From: an uncultured Prevotellaceae bacterium
GTDB lineage: Bacteria > Bacteroidota > Bacteroidia > Bacteroidales > Bacteroidaceae
Direction of reading: 5' to 3'
NCBI GenBank assembly: GCA_900316505.1
Contig: ONDH01000022.1
Span: forward strand, 1 to 64,000
Length of the DNA stretch: 64,000 bases
Shown here: one piece after another, positions 49,498 through 58,027 of the stretch
Layout: each line of letters opens with the position of its first letter
Numbering within the stretch: the first letter of the stretch is position 1
Notes under the pieces: generated by a model
What the model saw: only the letters and a program-made list of their open reading frames with translations
Databases searched by the model: none
What the model was told of the DNA's origin: nothing
Position numbers and translations under genes: made by a program

Positions 49498-49660
49498 AAA
49501 ATGGAAAGTGAAAGATGCGATTGAGCGAGTGCAAAGGGCAAGCTTGTTTGAAACTATGCCGAGCGTGAGCATCTTCGGCGAAGCCAACAGTGAAAAAATC
49601 ATATTACTGGCTAATTGAATGGTCGGTTACTTAGATTTTTCACTATTCAAGCTCACTTGA
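49498..49660. repeat. composite repeat: degraded AAGTTACC element with 67-bp repeat copy 2
   Basis: GTGAAAAATGG words on the left and GGTTACTTAGATTTTTCACT on the right are the arms of the element seen at 1442 and 63042. The 67-bp repeat (49521-49587, inverted copy of 46633-46698) lies between them, so one repeat appears to be nested in the other. Confidence 0.75.
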
Positions 49661-49705
49661 AAAAACATTTCCGACTTTTCTTTGGTCATTATTCACTATT
49701 TTTCG

Positions 49706-49713
49706 TACCTTTG
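49706..49713 (+). promoter_or_regulatory. promoter of trpB2
   Basis: TACCTTTG with TTTG 21 nt upstream, 43 bp before the start codon. No attenuator or T-box is seen. Confidence 0.6.
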
Positions 49714-49755
49714 TGGCAAAATTCATTCTAATTTGAAACTAAAACCACAACAACA

Positions 49756-51117
49756 ATGAGCACAAAACAAAAACGCTTCCTCCTTTCGGAGAATGAAATC
49801 CCAACGCAGTGGTATAACATCCAGGCTGACATGGTGAACAAGCCACAGCCTCCTATCCACCCTGCAACAAAACAGCCACTGACAGTGGATGACTTGGCAC
49901 ACATCTTCCCTCGCGAGTGCTGTGTGCAGGAACTGGACACCACACATGCTTGGATTGACATTCCCGAGGAAGTGCTTGATAAATATAAGTATTACCGCAG
50001 CACACCGTTGGTGCGTGCTTACGGTCTGGAGGAGGCTTTAGGCACTCCTGCCCACATCTACTTCAAGAACGAGAGCACCAACCCACTCGGTTCGCATAAG
50101 ATTAACTCTGCCCTGCCCCAATGCTACTATGCCAAGATGGAGGGCACCACAAATGTGACCACCGAGACAGGTGCTGGTCAGTGGGGTGCAGCTCTTTCTT
50201 ATGCTGCCAAGCTTTACGGACTGGATGCTGCTGTCTATCAGGTGAAAATCACCATGCAGCAGAAGCCCTACCGCAGCAGCATCATGCGCACTTTTGGCGC
50301 AGCCGTGACGGGTTCACCTTCTATGTCCACACGTGCCGGCAAGGACATCATCACCAAAGACCCGACACATCCAGGTTCTCTCGGCACTGCCATCTCTGAG
50401 GCTGTCGAGCTCGCCACCACCACCCCCAACTGCAAATACACGCTCGGTTCTGTGCTGAACCACGTGGGTCTGCACCAGACCATCATCGGTTTGGAGGCTG
50501 AGAAGCAGATGGAGATGGCTGGCGAATATCCCGACATGGTGATTGCCTGCTTCGGCGGCGGCAGCAACTTCGGTGGCATTGCCTTCCCATTCATGCGTCA
50601 CAACATCCTCGACGGCAAGAAGACTGAGTTCATCGCTGCTGAACCTGACAGCTGTCCAAAGCTCACACGCGGTCAGTTCCGCTACGACTTTGGCGACGAG
50701 GCTGGTTATACCCCTCTGCTGCCTATGTTCACGTTAGGTCACAACTTCAAGCCCAGCAACATCCATGCAGGCGGTCTGCGCTACCACGGTGCTGGCGTCA
50801 TCGTCTCTCAGTTGCTGAAGGACGGTCTGATGAAGGGTGTGGATATTCCACAGCTCGAAACATTCGAGGCTGGTATGCTCTTTGCCCGCACTGAGGGTAT
50901 CATCCCTGCTCCTGAAAGCACTCACGCCATTGCCGCCACTATCCGCGAGGCAAACAAATGCAAGGAGACTGGCGAGGAGAAGGTCATCCTCTTCAACCTT
51001 TCTGGTCATGGTCTCATCGATATGCCAAGCTACGAGGCTTACATCAACGGTGACCTGCAGAACTACACCGTCACGGATGAGGAAGTGGCAAAGAACTTGG
51101 CAGAGCTGGACAACTAA
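49756..51117 (+). CDS. trpB2: TrpB2-type tryptophan synthase beta chain
   Basis: This PLP enzyme of 453 residues condenses indole or O-phosphoserine-type substrates with serine; it is the TrpB2 form, longer than TrpB1. The PLP Lys is in NPLGSHKINSA (about residue 115). The substrate loop follows as TETGAGQWGAALSY, and the phosphate-binding loop as CFGGGSNFGG. The Glu-rich N-terminus (LSENEIPTQWYNIQADM) is typical of TrpB2. No trpA or other trp genes are adjacent, so it probably salvages indole or acts in a side pathway. Confidence 0.93.
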   Translation: MSTKQKRFLLSENEIPTQWYNIQADMVNKPQPPIHPATKQPLTVDDLAHIFPRECCVQELDTTHAWIDIPEEVLDKYKYYRSTPLVRAYGLEEALGTPAHIYFKNESTNPLGSHKINSALPQCYYAKMEGTTNVTTETGAGQWGAALSYAAKLYGLDAAVYQVKITMQQKPYRSSIMRTFGAAVTGSPSMSTRAGKDIITKDPTHPGSLGTAISEAVELATTTPNCKYTLGSVLNHVGLHQTIIGLEAEKQMEMAGEYPDMVIACFGGGSNFGGIAFPFMRHNILDGKKTEFIAAEPDSCPKLTRGQFRYDFGDEAGYTPLLPMFTLGHNFKPSNIHAGGLRYHGAGVIVSQLLKDGLMKGVDIPQLETFEAGMLFARTEGIIPAPESTHAIAATIREANKCKETGEEKVILFNLSGHGLIDMPSYEAYINGDLQNYTVTDEEVAKNLAELDN

Positions 51118-51124
51118 TTTTTTC

Positions 51125-51216
51125 AACCACGAATTGAACGAATTAAACGCGAATTACAAGCCGCATGGTGAAACCGTTCAAGGTTCTAATTCGTTTAATT
51201 CGTTCAATTCGTGGTT
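51125..51216. repeat. palindromic element, AACCACGAATTGAACG arms
   Basis: The perfect 25-bp inverted arms (51125-51149 and 51192-51216; words CGAATTGAACG, AATTAAACG) surround the core AGCCGCATGGTG. The element sits 8 bp after the trpB2 stop codon and probably ends its transcript. Confidence 0.9.
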
Positions 51217-51259
51217 CTATATTAACATTCAACATCCACTAACTAACTGACCTATTTAG

Positions 51260-53380
51260 ATGATTCTAAAGACATTATTGCTGGGAGCCTGCATGACTCT
51301 CAGTATGGTAGTTTCAGCACAAGAGACTTTTCGTTTTGGCACCAACACAAACCCCAATGGTGTGAAATTCGAGGTGGATTCACGTGGTTTCGTCATCGAC
51401 GGAAAGCATGTGCTGCCCGTGATGGGCGAGATTCACTATGCCCGTGTGCCCGAAAGGGAATGGCGACGGGAGATTCAGAAGATGAGGGCAGGTGGCATCA
51501 CCATCCTTTCCACTTATGTCTTCTGGATTCACCATGAGGAGGAAGAGGGGCATTGGAATTGGAACGGCAACAAGAATCTGCGACGCTTCATTGAAGTCTG
51601 TCAAGAGGAGCAGATGCCGGTGGTGCTGCGCATCGGACCGTTCTGTCATGGCGAGGTCTATCAAGGAGGGTTCCCCGTATGGTTGGCTGACAAGGCACAA
51701 AGCAATCCTCAACAGTATAAATTGCGCACCACGGCAACAGGTTTCTTGGCTGCCACACGCAATCTCTACAGCAACATCTTCCAACAGGTGAAGGGCTTGC
51801 AGTGGAAAGATGGCGGTCCCATCGTGGGCGTGCAGATTGAGAACGAATGCCGAGGACCTTGGAGCTACTACATGGCGCTGAAAGATATGGCAACAGAAGT
51901 GGGTTTCGACACGCCCTTCTACACCCGAACGGGGTGGCCAAAACTGAACGACAACGAGGAGTTTGGCAAGATGCTCCCCCTCTATGGCGACTATGCCGAC
52001 GGCTTCTGGGACAGAGTTCTGACCGATATGCCGGGCAGCTACAAGGATGCCTTCATCATGAAGGACACCCGTCTCTCTGCCGTCATCGCCACCGAAGCTC
52101 TTGGCACCCATCAGGACACCAAGATGGAGGCAAAAGACCTCTCCTACCCTTACCTCACCTGCGAGTTGGGTGGCGGCATGATGCCCTCATACCACCGTCG
52201 CATCAACATGAGCGGCAAGGAAGTGAAACCCCTCGCCATCTGCAAGTTAGGCTCCGGCAGCAACCTCCCTGGCTACTATATGTATCATGGAGGTACGAAC
52301 CCCTACAACCCCAAGCACACGATGGCAGAAACACAAGCCACCAGCGTGACTAACTACAACGACATGCCCCATATCACCTACGACTTTCAGGCACCCCTCG
52401 GCGAGATGGGACAGCCCAACTGGACAGCATGGCACGAAAGCCGACTCCTGCACCAGTTCCTCGCCGACTGGGGTGAGGAGCTCAGTCAGATGGACGTTGA
52501 CACCCTCTCGGAGCACTATGCCCGTCGCGGTTCCTTCGAGTTCTTCAACGACTACGTGCGCATCCTCAACGAAGGGGGCAACGCCTACATCACCCCTCGC
52601 AACTGGCAACTGTCAGCCCTCAACTCTAAACCCTCAACTCTAAACTCTCAACTGTCAACTGTTATCGATTGGGCTACTGTCGAGCCTTTCTGCAAGACAT
52701 CCGACGGCACCATCTACTTCATCGAGATAGAAGACAAGAAGCCCCAACTCTCCATCAACGGCAAAGTCTTCACGCCCAAACTCAACAAGCCTTTCAAGGC
52801 AGCAGGCATGACCTTCTGTGTGCTCTCGTGGCTGCAAGCCAAGGGTGCCTATAAGATTGACGGGAAACTGCACTACTCTGATGGCATTCTCTTCAAGGAC
52901 GGCACTCGCATCATGGAAGAGACGTGGATCACCCTACCCACCAAGGTCAATTATGCGCTTGCTAAAGAGCATGGCGGTTTGCGCGAGATAAAGATGGGCA
53001 GTCAGAAAGTGGCAGCACAGCCGACTGAGGAAGATTTCAACAAGGCAGCCACATGGGTTATCAGCAACTTAAACGAGCTGAACGAGAATCTTGACCTCTA
53101 TCTCCAAATCTCCTACCGTGGAGATGTTGCCCGCATTTATGCAGATGGTCAACTCGTCGAGGACAACTTCTGGAACGGCAAGCCCATGCTCGTCCGCCTC
53201 TCCGACCTTGTTGGCAAACACGTGGAACTGAAGATTCTCCCCCTCGGTAAGGACTACCCCATCTATCTGCAGAAGGAGCAGAAAGCGGAACTGGACAAAG
53301 CACCTAATGGCATCCTCCTCTCGCTGGATGGCATTCAGGTGATTGAACGAAGTACCCAAGAATACACAACAGAAGAGTGA
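51260..53380 (+). CDS. secreted beta-galactosidase, GH35
   Basis: This GH35 enzyme of 706 residues releases beta-linked galactose from plant or host glycans. The signal peptide is LLLGACMTLSMVVSAQ. The (beta/alpha)8 barrel begins at GEIHYARVPEREWRREIQKM, the acid/base Glu lies in GVQIENECRGP (about residue 194) and the nucleophile Glu in LTCELGGGM (about 301). The C-terminal part contains jelly-roll-like domains. Residues of about 450-467 (SALNSKPSTLNSQLSTV) are encoded by eight 7-bp repeat units at 52607-52662, unlike any catalytic-family feature. A single gene. Confidence 0.9.
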   Translation: MILKTLLLGACMTLSMVVSAQETFRFGTNTNPNGVKFEVDSRGFVIDGKHVLPVMGEIHYARVPEREWRREIQKMRAGGITILSTYVFWIHHEEEEGHWNWNGNKNLRRFIEVCQEEQMPVVLRIGPFCHGEVYQGGFPVWLADKAQSNPQQYKLRTTATGFLAATRNLYSNIFQQVKGLQWKDGGPIVGVQIENECRGPWSYYMALKDMATEVGFDTPFYTRTGWPKLNDNEEFGKMLPLYGDYADGFWDRVLTDMPGSYKDAFIMKDTRLSAVIATEALGTHQDTKMEAKDLSYPYLTCELGGGMMPSYHRRINMSGKEVKPLAICKLGSGSNLPGYYMYHGGTNPYNPKHTMAETQATSVTNYNDMPHITYDFQAPLGEMGQPNWTAWHESRLLHQFLADWGEELSQMDVDTLSEHYARRGSFEFFNDYVRILNEGGNAYITPRNWQLSALNSKPSTLNSQLSTVIDWATVEPFCKTSDGTIYFIEIEDKKPQLSINGKVFTPKLNKPFKAAGMTFCVLSWLQAKGAYKIDGKLHYSDGILFKDGTRIMEETWITLPTKVNYALAKEHGGLREIKMGSQKVAAQPTEEDFNKAATWVISNLNELNENLDLYLQISYRGDVARIYADGQLVEDNFWNGKPMLVRLSDLVGKHVELKILPLGKDYPIYLQKEQKAELDKAPNGILLSLDGIQVIERSTQEYTTEE
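52607..52662. repeat. heptanucleotide repeat inside GH35 gene
   Basis: Eight contiguous 7-bp units occur: CAACTGT, CAGCCCT, CAACTCT, AAACCCT, CAACTCT, AAACTCT, CAACTGT, CAACTGT. The reading frame is open throughout. Confidence 0.9.
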
Positions 53381-53386
53381 CAAAAT

Positions 53387-53449
53387 CGACGTCGTCGACA
53401 TCGGTTTGCCGACATCGACGAGGTCGGTTGGTCGATGTCGACGACGTCG
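53387..53449. repeat. GC-rich palindrome after GH35
   Basis: The perfect 17-bp arms CGACGTCGTCGACATCG (53387-53403) and its inverse (53433-53449) surround a loop that repeats CCGACATCGACGAGGTCGG. It lies 7 bp after the GH35 stop, between convergent genes, without a T run. Confidence 0.85.
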
Positions 53450-53486
53450 GCAAAGAGGTTGTGGAAGCGCCCATAAAGGGGATGTG

Positions 53487-53900
53487 TCATCGTGGCAAGG
53501 GCTGACCTTTCAGTCGGGCACGAATGTTCATCATGTCAACTATGTTATAGGTGATGCTGATGAGACCAACACTCATCAGCAGGGAGAGGGTTGCGGCAAC
53601 GATTATGCGGGAGTTTTCGCTAAGCCACTGAAGAAGGATGAATTGGGTACGGAAAGTGAAGAGAGGAACTTGGGCAGGCGTGGAAAGAAGGAAGACCATG
53701 CCGACAGCACCACCGATGATGCCTGCCACAAAGGCGACCACCATCGCCATCTTGTAGCGACGGAGTGTTGCTTCCTGATACTGTTTGATGTACTCCACAG
53801 CATCGAGACGTTTGGTGAGCGATGCCATGAACGCATCATTGTCGTCGAAATGGGGCTTTTGAGCGAGGAAAAGTTCCTCAAGGGCTTTATCTTTGTTCAT
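53487..53900 (-). CDS. two-TM membrane protein, putative anti-sigma factor, cassette 2
   Basis: This protein of 137 residues has a cytoplasmic N-terminus (MNKDKALEELFLAQKPHFDD), followed by two hydrophobic segments (MAMVVAFVAGIIGGAVGMVF and IIVAATLSLLMSVGLISITY). Its start codon overlaps the stop of the sigma gene by 4 bp (ATGA), so the two are translated together. This coupling and topology suggest an anti-sigma factor. No named domain is recognised. Confidence 0.75.
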   Translation of the reverse strand: MNKDKALEELFLAQKPHFDDNDAFMASLTKRLDAVEYIKQYQEATLRRYKMAMVVAFVAGIIGGAVGMVFLLSTPAQVPLFTFRTQFILLQWLSENSRIIVAATLSLLMSVGLISITYNIVDMMNIRARLKGQPLPR

Positions 53901-54373
53901 ATCTTCAGTCTTTCTTTTAGTTTGTTGCGTCCTCGTGAGAGTTGTTGCTTGACGGCATCTTCGGAGGATTCCGTGATGGAGGCTATCTCTTTGATGCTGT
54001 ATCCACTGAGGTAGAACAGCGTGATGGCAGAGCGTTCCTTGGGAGGGAGGGTGCGAAGGGCGAGATAGAGGTCTTGATGGGCAAAGGACGATTCAGCAGA
54101 GGTATTGCCAATGAGTGTCCGTGCCGCCTCGATGCTCTCCATCGTGCGACAACTCGCCTTGTGGTTGAGGAACGTGTTGTGGGCAATCTTGAAGAGCCAA
54201 GAACGGAACTTCCCCTTGTCTTGATACCCTGTCGAGGAGAGGTAAGCCTTGACCAGCGCATCTTGTGCCAAGTCGTCGGCATCATCCTTCTTGCCACAGC
54301 AGAGAGCAAGCAAGAAGCTTCTGAGTGCCTCCTGCTCACGCTCAACGTGGGTGATGAATTCTTCTCGTGTCAC
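53897..54373 (-). CDS. ECF-type sigma-70 factor, cassette 2
   Basis: This ECF sigma factor of 158 residues has region 2 as CCGKKDDADDLAQDALVKAYL and FRSWLFKIAHNTFLNHK. Region 4 is LRTLPPKERSAITLFYLSGYSIKEIA, with a helix-turn-helix (SSEDAVKQQLSRGRNKLK). The order on the minus strand is DUF6249-type protein, sigma, membrane protein, with gaps of 3 bp and a 4-bp overlap. Confidence 0.92.
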   Translation of the reverse strand: MTREEFITHVEREQEALRSFLLALCCGKKDDADDLAQDALVKAYLSSTGYQDKGKFRSWLFKIAHNTFLNHKASCRTMESIEAARTLIGNTSAESSFAHQDLYLALRTLPPKERSAITLFYLSGYSIKEIASITESSEDAVKQQLSRGRNKLKERLKI

Positions 54374-54376
54374 GGG

Positions 54377-54856
54377 TTAAGCCTGTTGGGACAGTTGACG
54401 TTCTTCTGCTTCAATCTCTTTGGCGAGCATCTTCTTCGCTATAAAATAGTTGATGAAGAAAGCAACGCCTACGGCCAGAATAATTGAGCCAAACACAGTA
54501 GCCACCACGGGGTCATCTGCATCCCAACCGCCCTCATAGCCGATATATGCTCCGAATCCAATGAAGACAAGCCCTACCAACGATATCATAGTGCCCCACT
54601 GCAGTTTGTTGACCAGCTTCTCCTTCAGCGACTTATGCTTCGGAGTCACCTTCTTCAGTAACTCCTCCACATCGATGCCAGGGTTCTTCTCGATGGCTGC
54701 CAACGCCACCTCCACACGCTTATTGGTCTCGTTCCGCTTATTGCGAATAATCATCCAAATGACCAAGAAAAAAAGAACACATCCCATGAAAAGCGGCAGC
54801 AAAAACAAGATTGCTCCTATCACTGTTGAAAATTCTAAAAGTCCATTAATTCCCAT
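54377..54856 (-). CDS. DUF6249-like membrane protein
   Basis: This membrane protein of 159 residues is the first gene of ECF cassette 2. TM1 is FSTVIGAILFLLPLFMGCVLFF (residues 9-30), then a cytoplasmic basic linker (NKRNETNKRVEVALAAIEKN), and two more hydrophobic segments (GTMISLVGLVFIGFGAYIGY and VATVFGSIILAVGVAFFINY). This layout is that of DUF6249 proteins often found with Bacteroidetes sigma/anti-sigma genes. Function is unknown. Confidence 0.75.
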   Translation of the reverse strand: MGINGLLEFSTVIGAILFLLPLFMGCVLFFLVIWMIIRNKRNETNKRVEVALAAIEKNPGIDVEELLKKVTPKHKSLKEKLVNKLQWGTMISLVGLVFIGFGAYIGYEGGWDADDPVVATVFGSIILAVGVAFFINYFIAKKMLAKEIEAEERQLSQQA

Positions 54857-54998
54857 TTTCTTCTTTTTTTTATTGTTAAACTTTTGTTTTGTTCTTGAAC
54901 CAGTTCATCTATATAACAAGAACAAAAGACAAAAGGTGACAACGGAGGAGTGATTTTTTTCAGTAAAGGAAGCCAAACGCCCAAAGGGGGCATCAATC

Positions 54999-55020
54999 AG
55001 TGTTCTACACAAAGAACACT
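54999..55020. promoter_or_regulatory. inverted repeat AGTGTTCT/AGAACACT, candidate operator
   Basis: The arms AGTGTTCT (54999-55006) and AGAACACT (55013-55020) have a 6-nt spacer. A related GTGTTCTC and AAAACACC pair follows at 55033-55053. It lies in the 326-bp divergent region (54857-55182) between two ECF cassettes. A minus-strand promoter box TACCTTTG is at 55064-55071 with TTG 20 nt upstream. Possible autoregulation site. Confidence 0.45.
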
Positions 55021-55182
55021 TTTTATATCAATGTGTTCTCTACAAAAAACACCTCTTCGTTTGCAAAGGTAATGTCTTATTCCTTCTCATCCAAGAAAAA
55101 GAGCAAGAAAAACACTTTTTTTTCACTCCTTTGCAATTTTTCGTGTTCCATCATCGTATATACAAATAGAAGACCTCGAAAA

Positions 55183-55743
55183 ATGGTGACAGATATAGAG
55201 ATAAATCTGATAGAGGGGCTGAAAGAACAAAGCCCCAAGGCTCAGCAGATGATGGTTGAAAGATATGGCAGACATGTCTTCAGCCAGGTGGTGAGGCTGT
55301 TGCCAAGTGTGGAGGATGCCGAGGAGGTGTATCAAGATGTGTTCCTGAAGGTCTTTCTAAATATAAATATGTATAATGAGGAGAAGGCATCCTTCAAGAC
55401 GTGGGTGTCACGCATCGCCTACAACGAGTCCATCACCTGGCTGAGGCACAAACGACGAGAGGTCATCTACTTTGAAGATCAGGACGGAGAGGCGGAAAGG
55501 CTGTCGGAGGCGGAAGTGGAAGCAACCTTGGGACATCCCAACCAAGAGACGGTACAACTGATACGGGCAGCCCTGAAGCATCTGCCACCCGAGGAAAGGA
55601 GCCTCATCACGATGTTCTACTATGAAGAGATGAGCGTGAAGGACATCGCCTACGTGACCGACTCTCCACCCAACACCATCGCCTCGAAACTGTTCCGAAC
55701 GAGAAAGAAACTTTGCAAAATCATTCAAATGATACAATCATGA
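55183..55743 (+). CDS. ECF-type sigma-70 factor, cassette 3
   Basis: This ECF sigma factor of 186 residues has region 2 as MMVERYGRHVFSQVVRLLP and DAEEVYQDVFLKVF, ending FKTWVSRIAYNESITWLR. Region 4 is LKHLPPEERSLITMFYYEEMSVKDIA, with SPPNTIASKLFRTRKKL. The start at 55183 was chosen because in-frame upstream sequence (to 55000) is AT-rich leader. The stop overlaps the next start codon (ATGA). Confidence 0.92.
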   Translation: MVTDIEINLIEGLKEQSPKAQQMMVERYGRHVFSQVVRLLPSVEDAEEVYQDVFLKVFLNINMYNEEKASFKTWVSRIAYNESITWLRHKRREVIYFEDQDGEAERLSEAEVEATLGHPNQETVQLIRAALKHLPPEERSLITMFYYEEMSVKDIAYVTDSPPNTIASKLFRTRKKLCKIIQMIQS

Positions 55744-56462
55744 AAGAAGATTATATAGAAACATTACGCCAACAGGACACGAACCTTCGTGACGCCATCA
55801 GGCTGGAGGAAGAGACTTTGCCACCAATGCCAGCCGACCTCAACGCACGGCTGATGCAGCGTGTGGAGGAAGAGAGGGCGAAGAAGGCTGCGAAAAGAAG
55901 ACGCTCCCGCGTGCTTTGGCCTTCGGTGGCAGCGGCATGTGTGGCAGCCTTGATAGCCGTTTTCCTCACCCCACCGAAGGGAACGCCAGAAGATGGGATG
56001 TCAACGGGAAAGCCTATTGCCGTGAAGGTGGAGAAGCCTAAGACGGAAAAAGAAGTGCCACAAAGGGAAGCTTCCCAAAAGGCAACTGAAGCGGAAGTAC
56101 CACAGAGGATTTCCGAACCATCGGAGAAGCAGGTGGCTGAACAGCCTAAGGTGAAACAGTCAACACCAACAACCACTCAACCGCTCTTGGCGCAGGAGTC
56201 CACCTCTGAGAAGTCGGCTACAGCAGAAGTTGCAGCCGTAGAGCCTTCCACCGAACAGACAACCGTAGAAGCCCCTCGCAACGAGACTGCTACCGTCACG
56301 CTGACCGAGCGAGACATCCCTATCACACGTCCCGAAAACTACAAATACACTCCAGAGGAAATCGCCCTGTTGAAGCAGCAAGCCAACGAGGCTTACCTGA
56401 AATGGGTGGAGTTGGAACTGGAGATTTCAAAATACACATTAGAAAAAATGGCACAGAAATAA
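55740..56462 (+). CDS. single-pass membrane protein with PEST-like linker, putative anti-sigma factor
   Basis: This protein of 240 residues is translated from the ATGA overlapping the sigma stop. It has a cytoplasmic N-terminus (residues 1-58, basic end KKAAKRRRSR), a TM segment (VLWPSVAAACVAALIAVFL) and a long Glu/Pro/Thr/Ser-rich linker. It closes in a short folded end (YTPEEIALLKQQANEAYLKW). The TM motif LWP-VAAACV-TPP matches the protein at 47882, showing common origin. An anti-sigma function is inferred. Confidence 0.75.
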   Translation: MKEDYIETLRQQDTNLRDAIRLEEETLPPMPADLNARLMQRVEEERAKKAAKRRRSRVLWPSVAAACVAALIAVFLTPPKGTPEDGMSTGKPIAVKVEKPKTEKEVPQREASQKATEAEVPQRISEPSEKQVAEQPKVKQSTPTTTQPLLAQESTSEKSATAEVAAVEPSTEQTTVEAPRNETATVTLTERDIPITRPENYKYTPEEIALLKQQANEAYLKWVELELEISKYTLEKMAQK

Positions 56463-56477
56463 AAAAACAAGAACAAT

Positions 56478-57953
56478 ATGAAACGCTTATTCATTTTGCT
56501 GCTCATCGCATGCAGCACCATCGCAACCATCCATGCCCAGCAGCGGGCAAAGGTTCGAAGTCAGCAGACCACACCCATCCACGTCAAGACGCTGTTCAAC
56601 GACATCATCAAGACTTGGGGAGCTCCTTCTGACGAGGTTTATTCCATCAACAAGAACCCCAATACGAACCTGATTGAGTCGAGTGTAAGAATCACCTACT
56701 TCGTCGCCAACAATTCAGAGTGGACAGACGAAAACGACAAATCACTCAATCTTAAAGACATCTGCGAGGCATTCAAGAAAGATGAGTCCACCTCTTATCA
56801 ACTGCTTCATCTGTCACCAGGCACCAACGAGTCTTTCTCGCTGAGGGCTGTTGATGGAAACGGAAAGGACAAAAGTTACCTCGTCCGCGGCATGAACAAA
56901 GAGGAAATGTGGCTGCTCTGCACCAAGAACGCTGAGAACCCTCAACTGCGCGACGCATACGCTATCAAATGGACACTCTCCGACGATAAGAGAAAGATTC
57001 TTGGCGGCATCTACCAGATTACATCCTTGCGTCCCGATGTTTATATGAAAAACATGAGCAGCGCAGGTCTCATGAGCGAAAACCAGAATACATTCACGAT
57101 TGACGGTCGTGTGGGCTATGACCTGACGGACAGCCTCTATGTGGTCTATATGGCTGATACAGCCGAGGAGCTTGACAAGGTAGGAGACAACGACTATGTA
57201 GCTACGATGCCTGTGGTGAACAAACGCTTCAGCTTCAGCGTGCAACTCGACAAGCCCAAGGTGGGTCGTATCCGTACTGTGATGCCTGACGGTTCCCTCT
57301 GCGAGTTGTGGACTAACCTCGACTTTGTGCCCGGCGAGACCTATCGCATCACCACTCACAATGGTTACTACGATGAGGATCGCGACTATGAGCAGCGTGT
57401 AGGTCGTTACTCTGGTAAGAGCCTGCTGAACGACCTACAGAGACGGGGCATAGACGACCAAACGTTTACGGTGGTAGATGAGGTGCCGGAGGAATTCCGT
57501 ACTGCCGAAAACAATGTGAACCAAGGCGGAATCAGCACATTAAGCGTAGCACAAAATGCAGTGCTTTTCGCGAAGGCAGAACTGGTTAAGCTGCACATAG
57601 ACAAGGTCAAGAATTCCTACCAAATGATGGGTGCGGCAATGAAAGACAATTTTAGGTCAAGAGAGAGGGTTCAGCTGATTTTCAAGCAGATATTACAGCA
57701 AAATAAAGAACTGGACAAGCAATATCAGGAAATCATCAAATATATAAGATATACAGGTGCGTTCAGCAGCCGTGAATGGTCAGATATGTACAAGGAAATC
57801 CTAAAATTCTATACGGAACAAAATCAAGGGCTGAGCGAAGCATACAAGGATTCCATTACCAATGGCAGGCCTATCCTCAAGCTTCGTGACTACCTCAACA
57901 AACAAACGGAAAAATACATGAAGGAGATGGGAAAGGTGATGACAAAGCATTAA
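56478..57953 (+). CDS. secreted protein with DUF4369-like segment, ECF cassette 3
   Basis: This secreted protein of 491 residues has a signal peptide (LFILLLIACSTIATIHAQ). The N-terminal half (residues 30-190) is of unknown type. The middle (about 205-310) resembles a DUF4369-like beta domain: FTIDGRVGYDLTDSLYVVYM, then VVNKRFSFSVQLDKPKVGRI. The C-terminal third is helical and charged. It follows the putative anti-sigma gene by 15 bp and ends at a strong terminator. It may be an envelope sensor or effector of the cassette, comparable in position to the lipoprotein at 48304. Confidence 0.75.
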   Translation: MKRLFILLLIACSTIATIHAQQRAKVRSQQTTPIHVKTLFNDIIKTWGAPSDEVYSINKNPNTNLIESSVRITYFVANNSEWTDENDKSLNLKDICEAFKKDESTSYQLLHLSPGTNESFSLRAVDGNGKDKSYLVRGMNKEEMWLLCTKNAENPQLRDAYAIKWTLSDDKRKILGGIYQITSLRPDVYMKNMSSAGLMSENQNTFTIDGRVGYDLTDSLYVVYMADTAEELDKVGDNDYVATMPVVNKRFSFSVQLDKPKVGRIRTVMPDGSLCELWTNLDFVPGETYRITTHNGYYDEDRDYEQRVGRYSGKSLLNDLQRRGIDDQTFTVVDEVPEEFRTAENNVNQGGISTLSVAQNAVLFAKAELVKLHIDKVKNSYQMMGAAMKDNFRSRERVQLIFKQILQQNKELDKQYQEIIKYIRYTGAFSSREWSDMYKEILKFYTEQNQGLSEAYKDSITNGRPILKLRDYLNKQTEKYMKEMGKVMTKH

Positions 57954-57960
57954 CAGGAGA

Positions 57961-58008
57961 AAAAAGGGAGGTGCCTTGCCGCTTTTGGCAAAGCACCTCC
58001 CTTTTTTT
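57961..58008. terminator. bidirectional terminator
   Basis: AAAAAGGGAGGTGC and GCACCTCCCTTTTTTT pair across a loop that itself contains TTGCC/GGCAA. It serves the plus-strand cassette 3 and the minus-strand metY gene. Confidence 0.9.
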
Positions 58009-58027
58009 GTATCTGTTGCTTTTGTCT

